A DNA stretch of 44,003 nt from Acidobacteriota bacterium (GTDB taxonomy: Bacteria; Acidobacteriota; Terriglobia; Terriglobales; Acidobacteriaceae): positions 1 through 44,003 of the forward strand of contig JAJYVU010000026.1 of the NCBI GenBank assembly GCA_021791875.1, given 5' to 3'. The notes below the pieces were generated by a model. That model did no database searches. It was given only the letters and a program-made list of their open reading frames with translations, and had not been told where the DNA came from. Numbering within the stretch: position 1 is the first letter of the stretch; each line of letters begins with the position of its first letter. Both the position numbers and the translations under genes were made by a program. This document shows positions 26,021 to 34,939 of the stretch, in pieces.

Positions 26021-28321
26021 GTGCTCGAGCTTGGAACGGAAATCCAGTTTGTGAAGGGTGTGGGTCCGCGAATTGCCGCGCAGTTGCAGGCGAAAGGGAT
26101 TCTCGTGGTGGAGGACCTGCTGCTGCATCTGCCGTTCCGGTATGAGGACCGGGAAAACCCCCGGGCGCTGATCGATTTGATGCCGGGCGAGATGGCGAGC
26201 GTGATTGCCGAGGTGCGCGGCACGGTGCTGTTGAAGACGCGAAGCATGCCCATTTTTGAGATGACGGTGGGACAGGGCACGAGTTCGATGAAGTGCATGT
26301 GGTTCCACGGGACCTACCTGAAGGACCGGTTCAGGGCGGGGCAGACGGTGGCGCTGTTTGGGAAGGTAGAGCCGTCACGATCAACCAAGAATTTCAAGAT
26401 GATACAGCCGCAGTTTGAAGTATTACGCGAAGGGCTGACGGACGCCGAGGATGGGCTGATTGAGGTGGGACGGATTACGCCGGTGTATGAGTCGCTGGGC
26501 GGGAGCCAGCTTTCGTCGAGATGGATCCGGCGGGTGATTTTCCACGTGCTCCGGGATTTGGAGGGGCGGATCCCGGAGACGCTGCCGCGTGTGCTGGTGG
26601 AGCGGCTGGGGCTGCCGTCGCGCGAGGAGGCGCTGCGACTGGTGCATTTCCCGGCATCGGGAACTTCGATGAGCACGTTGCAGGCAGCGGCGACGCCGGC
26701 ACACCGCAGGCTGATTTTTGAGGAGCTGTTTTACCTGGAGCTGGGGCTGGAACTGAAGCGGAGGAAATTCCACGAGCGGCTGGGCACAGGGTTTGTGGCG
26801 GACGAGCGGGTGAGGGGTGCGCTGCGGGCGATTCTGCCGTTTCATCCCACGGGGGCGCAGAAGCGGGCGCTGGGCGAGATTGTGGGCGATATGCGCGAGG
26901 CGCGGCCGATGCGGCGACTGCTGCAGGGCGATGTGGGTTCGGGCAAGACGATTGTAGCGCTGCAAGCGATGGTGATTGCGATTGAGAACGGCTACCAGGC
27001 GGCACTGATGGCACCGACGGAGATTCTGGCGACGCAGCACTATCTTGCGGCACGGCGGCTGCTGGAGCGGTCGAAAAAGCGGTACCGGGTGCTGCTGCTG
27101 ACGGGTTCGCTGGATGAAGACACGAAGCGGGTGAACCGGGGGAAGATTTATCGGGGCGAGGCGGACCTGGTGATTGGCACGCACGCGCTGATTGAAGAGA
27201 AGGTGGAGTTTCAAAAGCTGGGGCTGGTGGTGGTGGACGAGCAGCACCGGTTCGGGGTGCTGCAGCGCTTCCGCCTGATGAAGAAGCCGAACCAGGCAGA
27301 GCCCGATGTGCTGGCGATGACGGCAACGCCGATTCCGAGGACACTGGCGCTTTCTCTGTATGGTGATCTGGACCTGAGCGTGATCGATGAGTTGCCGCCG
27401 GGGCGAACGCCGATTGTCACGAAGCAGGTTCCGGAGGAGCGCGCGGACGAGGTTTGGGCGTTTGTACGGCAGCAGGTGGGTGAAGGAAGACAGGCGTATG
27501 TGGTGTATCCGGTGATTGAGGGGCCCAAGGATGACCAGCCGGAGCTGGATTTTCCGAACGAGGATGAGGAAGAAACTGCAGGCTCCTCCGCTGCGCGCGT
27601 GCCGCGCCCCGGTCAGGATGACAACAGCAAGAAGAAGGCTGGCGTAAAGGTATCCGCGAAGACGACGGCGAAGGCTGGTGGGAGGGCTAAGAAGGCGTCC
27701 TTGTTTCCGAAGACGCCGCTGCGGTCGGCGACCGATATGTATGAGGCTCTGAGGATGGGCGCGCTGGAGGGGTTACGGCTGGGGCTGCTGCACGGGCGGC
27801 TGAGCGCGGACGAGAAGGATGTGGTGATGCGGCGCTTCCAGCGGGGCGAGATCGATGTGCTGATTGCGACGACGGTGATTGAGGTGGGCGTGGATGTGCC
27901 GAATGCGTCGGTGATGGTGGTGGAGCATGCGGAGCGGTTCGGGCTGGCGCAGTTGCACCAGTTGCGCGGGCGCGTGGGGCGCGGCGCTGCGAAGTCATAT
28001 TGCCTGCTGGTAACGGGTAAGAGGATTTCTCCACAGGGCGAGGAACGGCTGGCGGCGATGGTGCGGACGCAGGATGGATTCGAGCTGGCGGAGCTGGATT
28101 TGCAGTTGCGTGGGCCGGGCGAGTTTTTTGGAACGCGGCAGGCGGGGCTGCCGGACTTCAGGGTAGCGAATCTGCTGCGGGACCGGGAGTTGCTGGAGTT
28201 GTCGAAGAAGGTAGCCGCGCAGTTTGTGAAGAGTCCGGAGGGGACGGAAGCGGAGCGGGCTCTGGTGCGGCGGCGGCTGCAGGAGGCGTGGCAGCGGCGG
28301 TATGGGCTGAGCGAGGCGTGA
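26021..28321 (+). CDS. recG: ATP-dependent DNA helicase RecG, with internal insertion
   Basis: Branch-migrating helicase for Holliday junctions and stalled forks. The 766-aa product is about 75 longer than usual. It has the N-terminal wedge OB domain (residues 60-150), Walker A GDVGSGKT (about 303-310), DEQHRFG (motif II), the TATPIPRTLALSLYGDLD motif, and C-terminal motifs ATTVIEVGVDVPNA and QLRGRVGRG. The extra length lies at about residues 500-570, between the two helicase lobes. It includes an acidic part, a repeat-like stretch (27577-27623) and a Lys/Ala-rich part. The start is GTG, with no clear ribosome site. Neighbours are a divergent ABC operon and a methyltransferase. Confidence 0.97.
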   Translation: MLELGTEIQFVKGVGPRIAAQLQAKGILVVEDLLLHLPFRYEDRENPRALIDLMPGEMASVIAEVRGTVLLKTRSMPIFEMTVGQGTSSMKCMWFHGTYLKDRFRAGQTVALFGKVEPSRSTKNFKMIQPQFEVLREGLTDAEDGLIEVGRITPVYESLGGSQLSSRWIRRVIFHVLRDLEGRIPETLPRVLVERLGLPSREEALRLVHFPASGTSMSTLQAAATPAHRRLIFEELFYLELGLELKRRKFHERLGTGFVADERVRGALRAILPFHPTGAQKRALGEIVGDMREARPMRRLLQGDVGSGKTIVALQAMVIAIENGYQAALMAPTEILATQHYLAARRLLERSKKRYRVLLLTGSLDEDTKRVNRGKIYRGEADLVIGTHALIEEKVEFQKLGLVVVDEQHRFGVLQRFRLMKKPNQAEPDVLAMTATPIPRTLALSLYGDLDLSVIDELPPGRTPIVTKQVPEERADEVWAFVRQQVGEGRQAYVVYPVIEGPKDDQPELDFPNEDEEETAGSSAARVPRPGQDDNSKKKAGVKVSAKTTAKAGGRAKKASLFPKTPLRSATDMYEALRMGALEGLRLGLLHGRLSADEKDVVMRRFQRGEIDVLIATTVIEVGVDVPNASVMVVEHAERFGLAQLHQLRGRVGRGAAKSYCLLVTGKRISPQGEERLAAMVRTQDGFELAELDLQLRGPGEFFGTRQAGLPDFRVANLLRDRELLELSKKVAAQFVKSPEGTEAERALVRRRLQEAWQRRYGLSEA
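27577..27623. repeat. Type A repeat-like element inside recG
   Basis: This stretch starts TGCAGGCTCCTCCGCTGCG and ends GGTCAGGATGACA, resembling the intergenic repeat at 18031-18060 (TGCAGATCCCTCGCTTCGCT then CAGGATGACA) with extra GC-rich palindromic bases in the middle. It is read in frame as AGSSAARVPRPGQDD within a linker of RecG. Confidence 0.55.
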
Positions 28322-28359
28322 GGACTGGCCTGTTGCTTCGTTCCATTAAGGTGAAATTG

Positions 28360-28377
28360 AGTTGCCAGAGGGCAACT
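28360..28377 (+). promoter_or_regulatory. Small hairpin before methyltransferase gene
   Basis: A 7-bp inverted repeat (AGTTGCC, loop AGAG, GGCAACT) lies between recG and the methyltransferase start, about 16 bases before the ATG and next to its ribosome site. There is no T-tract, so it could affect translation or mean nothing. Confidence 0.3.
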
Positions 28378-28393
28378 TGAAGAGGGTGATGAG

Positions 28394-28975
28394 ATGGAAG
28401 ATCTGAGATATTTGCGAGCGCCGGTACAATTGGAGCGGATTGTCGAGAAGACCCAAGCGGTGGAATTCCCGATGGCTTCGGAGTCGTTGCTGGGCGCGCT
28501 GCTGCAAACGCTGGCGGCGTCAAAGCCGGGTGGACGGATTCTGGAGCTTGGCACGGGGACCGGGATTTCCACGGCGTGGCTGTTGAGCGGGATGAGCGAG
28601 GATGCGACGCTGGTTTCAGTGGATACGGATGAGCGGGTGCAGGGTATTGCGGCCGAGTGCCTGGGCGATGATGGGCGGCTTTCGCTGGTGATCTCCGATG
28701 GGATGGAGTTTCTGAATAAGCAGGCAACGGAGAGTTTCGACCTGGTATTTGCGGATGCGGTGCCCGGAAAATATGAGGGCTGCGAGCATGCGCTGGCGGT
28801 GGTGAAGCCCGGCGGATTTTATGTGATTGACGACATGCTTCCGCAGCCAAACTGGCCGGAGGGGCATGCGGCGAAGATTCCGGTGTTGATGGATGTGTTG
28901 GCCGGTCGCACAGATTTCACGCTCGTGCCGATGGTCTGGACTAGCGGAGTGGTGGTGGCGGTGCGGCGCGCTTGA
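28394..28975 (+). CDS. O-methyltransferase-like SAM-dependent methyltransferase
   Basis: A 193-aa class I methyltransferase. The SAM-binding motif I is ILELGTGTGISTAWLL (residues about 49-64), followed by the acidic VSVDTDE (motif II). FDLVFADAVPGKYEG and VVKPGGFYVIDDML match motifs IV and V of the caffeoyl-CoA O-methyltransferase-like group. The metal-binding residues of that group are only partly recognisable. The substrate is unknown. It lies 72 bases after recG, with a purine-rich GAGGGTGATGAG before its ATG. Confidence 0.88.
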   Translation: MEDLRYLRAPVQLERIVEKTQAVEFPMASESLLGALLQTLAASKPGGRILELGTGTGISTAWLLSGMSEDATLVSVDTDERVQGIAAECLGDDGRLSLVISDGMEFLNKQATESFDLVFADAVPGKYEGCEHALAVVKPGGFYVIDDMLPQPNWPEGHAAKIPVLMDVLAGRTDFTLVPMVWTSGVVVAVRRA

Positions 28976-29181
28976 TTCGGGTGAAGGCGGCTTCGGCGCA
29001 AGTTGGAGCGCCAGCGGATGGAAAGATTCTGCATCGGTGGGGGCGGAGGGGTTATCTGAATAAAAGCGCGGTAAATTTTGCGCGTGGGGCTCGATGGGGC
29101 CCCGGTTTGTGATACGTTGCGAATTGTGCGCTTATTTTTGACGGAAAGCGCGATCAGCACCCCCTCCGGAGGAATTAGAAA
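28976..29181. promoter_or_regulatory. Leader region of arginine decarboxylase gene
   Basis: This is a 206-base gap with no gene. Its end carries a perfect GGAGGA ribosome site (29168-29173), eight bases before the TTG start at 29182, which decides that start over the ATG at 29194. Several short GC-rich inverted repeats occur near 29065-29100, but I cannot assign a riboswitch. Confidence 0.4.
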
Positions 29182-29739
29182 TTGGGTAAAAGCATGGTTC
29201 CGAAGCGCCTATTTTTCACAAAGGGCGTCGGAAAGCATAAGGAACGTCTTACGTCCTTTGAGTTGGCGCTTCGCGACGCGGGCATAGCGGCTCAGAACCT
29301 GGTTCGGGTCTCGTCGATATTTCCGCCGCAGGCGAAGTTGGTGCCGCGTAAGGATGGTTTGAAGTACCTTTCGCCGGGCGAGGTGGTGTTTGCGGTGGTG
29401 GCGGAGAATTCGACCCGCGAGCCACATCGCCTGGTAGCGTCGAGTATTGGCGTGGCGATTCCGAGCGATCGGAACACGTATGGTTACCTGAGCGAGCATC
29501 ACAGCTTTGGCGAGACCGAGGAGCAGGCCGGCGAGTATGCCGAGGAGCTTGCGGCCGAGATGCTGGCCACGACGCTGGATGTGGATTTCGACCCGGACAA
29601 GAGCTGGGACGAGAAGAAGGAAATCTATCGGATTTCCAACAAGATTGTGCGCACGGCAAACGTGACGCAGTCGGCGATTGGCGACAAACGCGGACTGTGG
29701 ACGACAACGATCGCGGCGGCGATTCTGATTTTCGAGTAG
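29182..29739 (+). CDS. Pyruvoyl-dependent arginine decarboxylase
   Basis: Converts arginine to agmatine, the first step of polyamine synthesis. The 185-aa proenzyme belongs to the pyruvoyl-dependent family first known from archaea (PvlArgDC). It self-cleaves at a Ser-Ser pair, seen here in [11 protein letters not shown] (S44/S45), to form an N-terminal pyruvoyl group on the alpha chain. Other conserved parts are [45 protein letters not shown] and ANVTQSAIG. The start is TTG, with GGAGGA eight bases upstream. A terminator follows at 29757-29793. The next two genes finish the route to putrescine. Confidence 0.95.
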   Translation: MGKSMVPKRLFFTKGVGKHKERLTSFELALRDAGIAAQNLVRVSSIFPPQAKLVPRKDGLKYLSPGEVVFAVVAENSTREPHRLVASSIGVAIPSDRNTYGYLSEHHSFGETEEQAGEYAEELAAEMLATTLDVDFDPDKSWDEKKEIYRISNKIVRTANVTQSAIGDKRGLWTTTIAAAILIFE

Positions 29740-29756
29740 AAGCTTCCGTAGCAGAC

Positions 29757-29793
29757 GAGGGCGCGGGCTTGAGGCTCGCGCCCTTCGGTTTTT
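29757..29793 (+). terminator. Rho-independent terminator after arginine decarboxylase
   Basis: A GC-rich stem (GGGCGCG at 29759-29765 with CGCGCCC at 29777-29783, extended by a G-U and G-C pair around a TTGA loop) is followed by TTCGGTTTTT. It separates the decarboxylase transcript from aguB-aguA. Confidence 0.85.
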
Positions 29794-29881
29794 GCCGGGG
29801 AGTTTTACGCGGGAAATGTGAGCCGCCGCACAGACGAGAGCCGGGATGAAACGATAGAAAGTGGGAGTCGAGATCAAGACA

Positions 29882-30793
29882 ATGAAAACAAAGAATTTCC
29901 GGGTAGGCCTGATTCAGATGAGCTGCGGGCCCGATCCGGACGCGAATCTGGAAAAGGCTGTCGAGCGGGTGCGCGACGCCGCGCAGCAGGGCGCCGAGGT
30001 AGTCTGCCTGCCGGAGTTGTTCCGGGCCCAGTACTTTTGCCAGCGCGAAGACATCGCTCTGTTTGACGAAGCGGAGCCGATTCCGGGGCCGAGCACGGAC
30101 GCGATCGGCAAGGTGGCGCACGAGGCCGGGGTGACGGTGATTGCGTCGCTGTTTGAGCGGCGGGCAGCGGGTTTGTACCACAACACGGCGGCCTATCTGC
30201 GGCCGGATGGAACGCTGGGCGGAATTTACCGCAAGATGCACATTCCGGACGATCCGCTGTATTACGAGAAGTTCTACTTCACGCCGGGCGATCTGGGGTA
30301 CCAGGCATTTGATACGCCGGTGGGCCGCGTGGGCACGCTGGTGTGCTGGGACCAGTGGTATCCGGAGGGGGCGCGAATTACAGCCCTGAAGGGGGCGACG
30401 GTGCTGTTTTACCCGACGGCGATTGGGTGGCATCCGGCAGAGAAAGAGGAGTATGGCACAGCACAGTATGAGGCGTGGCAGACGATGCAGCGGGCTCATG
30501 CGATTGCGAACGGCGTGTACGTGGCGGCCGTGAATCGCGTGGGCCACGAGCACGGCGATGTGCGCGGGAATCGCGTGGATGGTCCGGGTTTGGAATTCTG
30601 GGGCGGGTCTTTTCTGGCGGATCCCTTTGGTCGGGTGGTGGCGAAGGCATCGCACGACAAGGAAGAGATTCTGATTGGCGAAATCGACATGAAACTGCTG
30701 GAAGACACGCGGCGGAACTGGCCGTTTTTGCGCGACCGGCGGGTCGATTCGTACGAGCCGATCGTGCATCGGTTTCTGGATGGGGGCAAATAA
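29882..30793 (+). CDS. aguB: N-carbamoylputrescine amidohydrolase
   Basis: Nitrilase-superfamily enzyme that hydrolyses N-carbamoylputrescine to putrescine, CO2 and ammonia. The 303-aa product has the catalytic triad E45 (LPELF), K118 (YRKMHIPDDP) and C155 (VCWDQWYPEGAR). YYEKFYFTPGDLG and GWHP are typical of this subgroup. I prefer the ATG at 29882; a GTG at 29861 would add seven residues, and neither has a strong ribosome site. The stop overlaps the aguA start by one base (TAATG), so the two genes are coupled. Confidence 0.96.
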   Translation: MKTKNFRVGLIQMSCGPDPDANLEKAVERVRDAAQQGAEVVCLPELFRAQYFCQREDIALFDEAEPIPGPSTDAIGKVAHEAGVTVIASLFERRAAGLYHNTAAYLRPDGTLGGIYRKMHIPDDPLYYEKFYFTPGDLGYQAFDTPVGRVGTLVCWDQWYPEGARITALKGATVLFYPTAIGWHPAEKEEYGTAQYEAWQTMQRAHAIANGVYVAAVNRVGHEHGDVRGNRVDGPGLEFWGGSFLADPFGRVVAKASHDKEEILIGEIDMKLLEDTRRNWPFLRDRRVDSYEPIVHRFLDGGK

Positions 30794-31887
30794 TGGCAGT
30801 CGTCCAGATGACAACGCCGAAACGCTCGATGACAGGAACTCCGCGAGCACAGGGCTACCGGATGCCGGCCGAGTGGGAGAAACATGCGGCGACGTGGATC
30901 GCCTGGCCGAGAAATCCGAATGACTGGCCGGGAAAGTTCCAGCCTATTCCGTGGGTGTATGCCGATATCGTGCGGCATCTTGCGCGGGTGGAGACGGTGC
31001 ATATCCTGGTGAGCGATGCGCCTTCCGAGGGCCGGGTGCGGGGCATTCTGAAGCGCGCCGGTGTGAACCAGGCAAATGTGCATTACCATCGCTGGCCGAC
31101 GAACCGGGTGTGGACGCGGGATTCCGGGCCGATATTTTTGAAGAAAACCAAGGGTGAGCCGTCGACGGCGGTGACGAACTGGAAGTTCAACGCGTGGGCG
31201 AAGTATCCGGACTGGCAGCTGGACGATCAAATTCCAGTGCGGGTGGCGAATCTGCTGGACGCGCCGTGCTGGTCGCCGAAGATCAATGGCCAGCCAGTGG
31301 TGCTGGAAGGTGGGTCGATTGATACGAACGGCGAGGGCGTTCTGCTGACAACTGAGGAGTGTCTGCTGAGCGAGGTGCAGCAGCGGAATCCGGGAGTAAG
31401 CAAGACGCAGCTTGAGAAGGCGTTTCGGGATTACCTGGGAATCGAACAGGTGATCTGGCTGGGACGGGGCGCGGCGGGCGACGACACGCACGGGCACGTA
31501 GACGACATCACGCGATTCGTAGGGAAGAACCGGATTTTAACGGCGGTAGAGCCGAACAAGGCGGATGAAAACCACGAGCCACTGAAGGAAAATCTGGAGC
31601 GGCTGCGCGAGGCGCGGAATCCGGAGGGCAAGCCGTTTGAGATTGTGACATTGCCCATGCCTGCGCCGGTAATTTTTGAAGGGCAGCGACTGCCTGCCAG
31701 TTATGCGAACTTTTACATTGCCAATGGTCTGGTAATGGTGCCAACCTTTAACGACCCGAACGATCGGCGAGCGCTGAACACGCTGGCGAAAGTGTTTCCG
31801 GATCGTAACGTGGTGGGGATCCACTGCGGGGACTTTATCTGGGGTCTGGGCGCACTCCATTGCATGACCCAGCAGCAACCGGAGTAG
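30793..31887 (+). CDS. aguA: Agmatine deiminase
   Basis: Converts agmatine to N-carbamoylputrescine and ammonia. The 364-aa guanidino-modifying enzyme has MPAEWEKHAATWIAWPRNP near the N-terminus, the TRDSGPIF substrate motif, VLEGGSIDTNGEG, the catalytic histidine region DDTHGHVDDITRF and the nucleophile C357 in GALHCMTQQ. It starts at an ATG sharing one base with the aguB stop. With the decarboxylase upstream, it completes the arginine-to-putrescine route. An Imm53-family gene follows after three bases. Confidence 0.97.
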   Translation: MAVVQMTTPKRSMTGTPRAQGYRMPAEWEKHAATWIAWPRNPNDWPGKFQPIPWVYADIVRHLARVETVHILVSDAPSEGRVRGILKRAGVNQANVHYHRWPTNRVWTRDSGPIFLKKTKGEPSTAVTNWKFNAWAKYPDWQLDDQIPVRVANLLDAPCWSPKINGQPVVLEGGSIDTNGEGVLLTTEECLLSEVQQRNPGVSKTQLEKAFRDYLGIEQVIWLGRGAAGDDTHGHVDDITRFVGKNRILTAVEPNKADENHEPLKENLERLREARNPEGKPFEIVTLPMPAPVIFEGQRLPASYANFYIANGLVMVPTFNDPNDRRALNTLAKVFPDRNVVGIHCGDFIWGLGALHCMTQQQPE

Positions 31888-31890
31888 CAG

Positions 31891-32732
<842 letters not shown>

Positions 32733-32776
32733 AATTGACCGGAGTCCATGGATCGGTGAGCAGCAGGCGAGTGGGG

Positions 32777-34741
32777 CTACCGTGGGTCGTTATCCCTTTG
32801 AGGCTTTTTATTCCCAGCCCGGACACGGCGCGCAGGTGCTGCCTTTGGCTTGAGGTTCAGTGAAAAGTCGGCAGCGATTTGAAGGCGCCTGAGCATGGAA
32901 CGCTTCTTCTCCTGATGAGCCCGCATGCGGGTGAGGATGTCATCGAGGGCGCGGACGGCTTCAGCGATGTATGGGCCCTTGTTCAGCATGACGCACTCGG
33001 CGCGCTCAGCCATGGCGGCGTCGGTGATTTCGGCGCGCGAGGGGATGCCTTTCTTGGCGAGTACGTCGAGCACCTGAGTGGCCCAGATGACCGGCAGGTG
33101 GGCGGCTTCGCAGATCCAGAGAATTTCTTCCTGCACTTCAGCCAGTCGTTGGTAGCCGCATTCGACGGCGAGGTCGCCGCGGGCGATCATGATGCCAAGG
33201 CCACGGACCTGCATGGCTTCCAGGAGTATCGCGGGCAGGTTTTCGAAGGCTTGGCGGGTCTCGATTTTCAGAACGATGGGCAGAGATTCGGCGTTGATTG
33301 CGCGAAGATGCTCATGCAACTGGCGGACATCGCGAGGTGTGCGCACGAACGAGTAGCCAAGGATGTCGGCATGGGCGGCGATGAATTTGAGGTTTTCGAT
33401 ATCGTCTGCGGAAAGTGCCGGCACGGTGATGCGGGTGCCTGGAAGGTTGATGCCCTTGGCCTCGCCCAGCCACTCGCCTGTGACCCGAGCCTGAGTGATC
33501 TCGATGCGGAGATGCGAGGCTGTGACCGAGCGAATCAGGCCACCAATTTTGCCGTCATCAAACCAGATAGCTTCGCCGGGTTTTGCGTGTTCGAGCATGG
33601 CGGGTAAATTGACGCCGATGCGGGCCGATGCATGGCGGCCATGGACAGTTTGGTGCGCGGGCAGGCCTGGGCGGCAGGAGCGGTCGAGGCGAAGCGTGTC
33701 TCCTGGTTTGAGCAGGAGCCGCTGGGGTTGTGGGGGGATGGTGCCAAGGCGAGCCTTGTGGGGCTGCCTGGGATCGAGGGCTGGTCTATGGCTGAATTGG
33801 ATTCCCGAGACGAAGTAGCAGGTTCTGCGGGTTTCGGCGAGGAAGCAGCCGTCTTGTGCGCGGACAATTCTGAGGGAGCGATTTGACTTTCGAGCATCGC
33901 GAAATTCGATACGGTCGTTGTGGCGCAGGCGGGCGACGAAGGCGGCCGGTAAGAAGAGCGAGGGCAGGTCGTCGCCTGGGGGTATGCCATTGCCAGGGAC
34001 GAGCCAGAGGCGCGCGGGAGTGATGACGCGGCCAAAGGCATCGCGCTGGGGGCGGCAGCGCAGGATACCGGGGCCGGGTTGAATGGGGCCGGTGCGGAGT
34101 TTGGGTCCGGCGAGGTCGATTTGAATTTTGCAATGGCGGCCGGTTTCTGCACGCGCCTTATCGAGGTTGCGGATCATGTTGAGCCAGATGCGGGGATTGT
34201 CGTGGGCGCAGTTGATGCGCATGCAGTCCATTCCGTTGTGGACGAGGTTGCGGACGAGATTGTAGTCGGTGGCGGCGTCGGTGGACATCGTCACCATGAT
34301 GCCGACGGTTCGATGAGCATGGAGCGGGCCCAGGAGCGACTGCGTGTTCCGGGCTAACAGAGCGGCGCCTTCACCGATGTGGACTGGCGGCTCGACGGCT
34401 GGGAGGTGGCTGTTGCAGGTGATAGCGGAGCAGAGCATTCGATGGACATGCTGGAGAGTGTTGAGGACATGAGCTTCGCACCGACCGAGGGAAGAAAGCC
34501 CGAACGCGGCGAGCTCTGCTTGCAGTTCGCGCAGGTCGTGACGGCGGAGAACAAGATAGTGGGCGAGATTGCGGGCGCTGCGCAGATGTTGGGGATGGAC
34601 GGAGAGCGGCCGCCGAAAGAGCGAGGCCTCAAAGCGGAGCATTTCTCTGGCAAGACGGCGCAGGGTCTCGGCAATACGGGCGAGGCGTTTTCGTTCGGAT
34701 TCAGTGAGGTTGGAATGTAGTTGCGCGAGTTGCCTTGCCAT
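32777..34741 (-). CDS. Atypical pyruvate kinase homologue
   Basis: A 654-aa protein with a helical N-terminal extension of about 145 residues and then a pyruvate kinase A/B-domain core. Core motifs are RINCAHD (usual RLNFSHG; R175 and N177 kept, serine lost), IDLAGPKLRTG, IWFDDGKI, LKIETRQAFENL (phosphate-transfer lysine and metal-binding Glu), GIMIARGDLAVE, WATQVLDVLAKKG-PSRAE, and MLNKGPYI in place of MLSGETA. The B domain is enlarged and the usual C-terminal regulatory domain is missing, replaced by a short basic tail. The ATG has GAGG nine bases upstream. It could be a true but divergent kinase or an enzyme with a new substrate. Confidence 0.85.
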   Translation of the reverse strand: MARQLAQLHSNLTESERKRLARIAETLRRLAREMLRFEASLFRRPLSVHPQHLRSARNLAHYLVLRRHDLRELQAELAAFGLSSLGRCEAHVLNTLQHVHRMLCSAITCNSHLPAVEPPVHIGEGAALLARNTQSLLGPLHAHRTVGIMVTMSTDAATDYNLVRNLVHNGMDCMRINCAHDNPRIWLNMIRNLDKARAETGRHCKIQIDLAGPKLRTGPIQPGPGILRCRPQRDAFGRVITPARLWLVPGNGIPPGDDLPSLFLPAAFVARLRHNDRIEFRDARKSNRSLRIVRAQDGCFLAETRRTCYFVSGIQFSHRPALDPRQPHKARLGTIPPQPQRLLLKPGDTLRLDRSCRPGLPAHQTVHGRHASARIGVNLPAMLEHAKPGEAIWFDDGKIGGLIRSVTASHLRIEITQARVTGEWLGEAKGINLPGTRITVPALSADDIENLKFIAAHADILGYSFVRTPRDVRQLHEHLRAINAESLPIVLKIETRQAFENLPAILLEAMQVRGLGIMIARGDLAVECGYQRLAEVQEEILWICEAAHLPVIWATQVLDVLAKKGIPSRAEITDAAMAERAECVMLNKGPYIAEAVRALDDILTRMRAHQEKKRSMLRRLQIAADFSLNLKPKAAPARRVRAGNKKPQRDNDPR

Positions 34742-34939
34742 AAGATCGCCTCACCGCGGAGGAGAAGAGCCGAAAACACCCGTCTAATCAGTTTGATGCG
34801 TTGAGGGAGTGGATTTCGGTGAGGTGCGCTGGGCAGCGCGGTCCGGTGCACATGCGGGCACGTAGAACAAAGACCTCGGTGACCGTAATCACTGCCCGGG
34901 ATTAAAGTTGGACGGAAAGTCGCGACAGGAAGAGTTCAA
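34742..34939. promoter_or_regulatory. Divergent intergenic region, pyruvate kinase homologue / PRTase fusion
   Basis: This is a 198-base gap between divergent genes. The AGGAAGAG ribosome site of the fusion gene (about 34927-34934) sits before its TTG. I see no further gene or clear operator. Confidence 0.3.

Noticed and set aside
28976..29181. Possible riboswitch before arginine decarboxylase
   Set aside because: There are short GC-rich inverted repeats, but no conserved riboswitch core that I recognise and no terminator/antiterminator pair.
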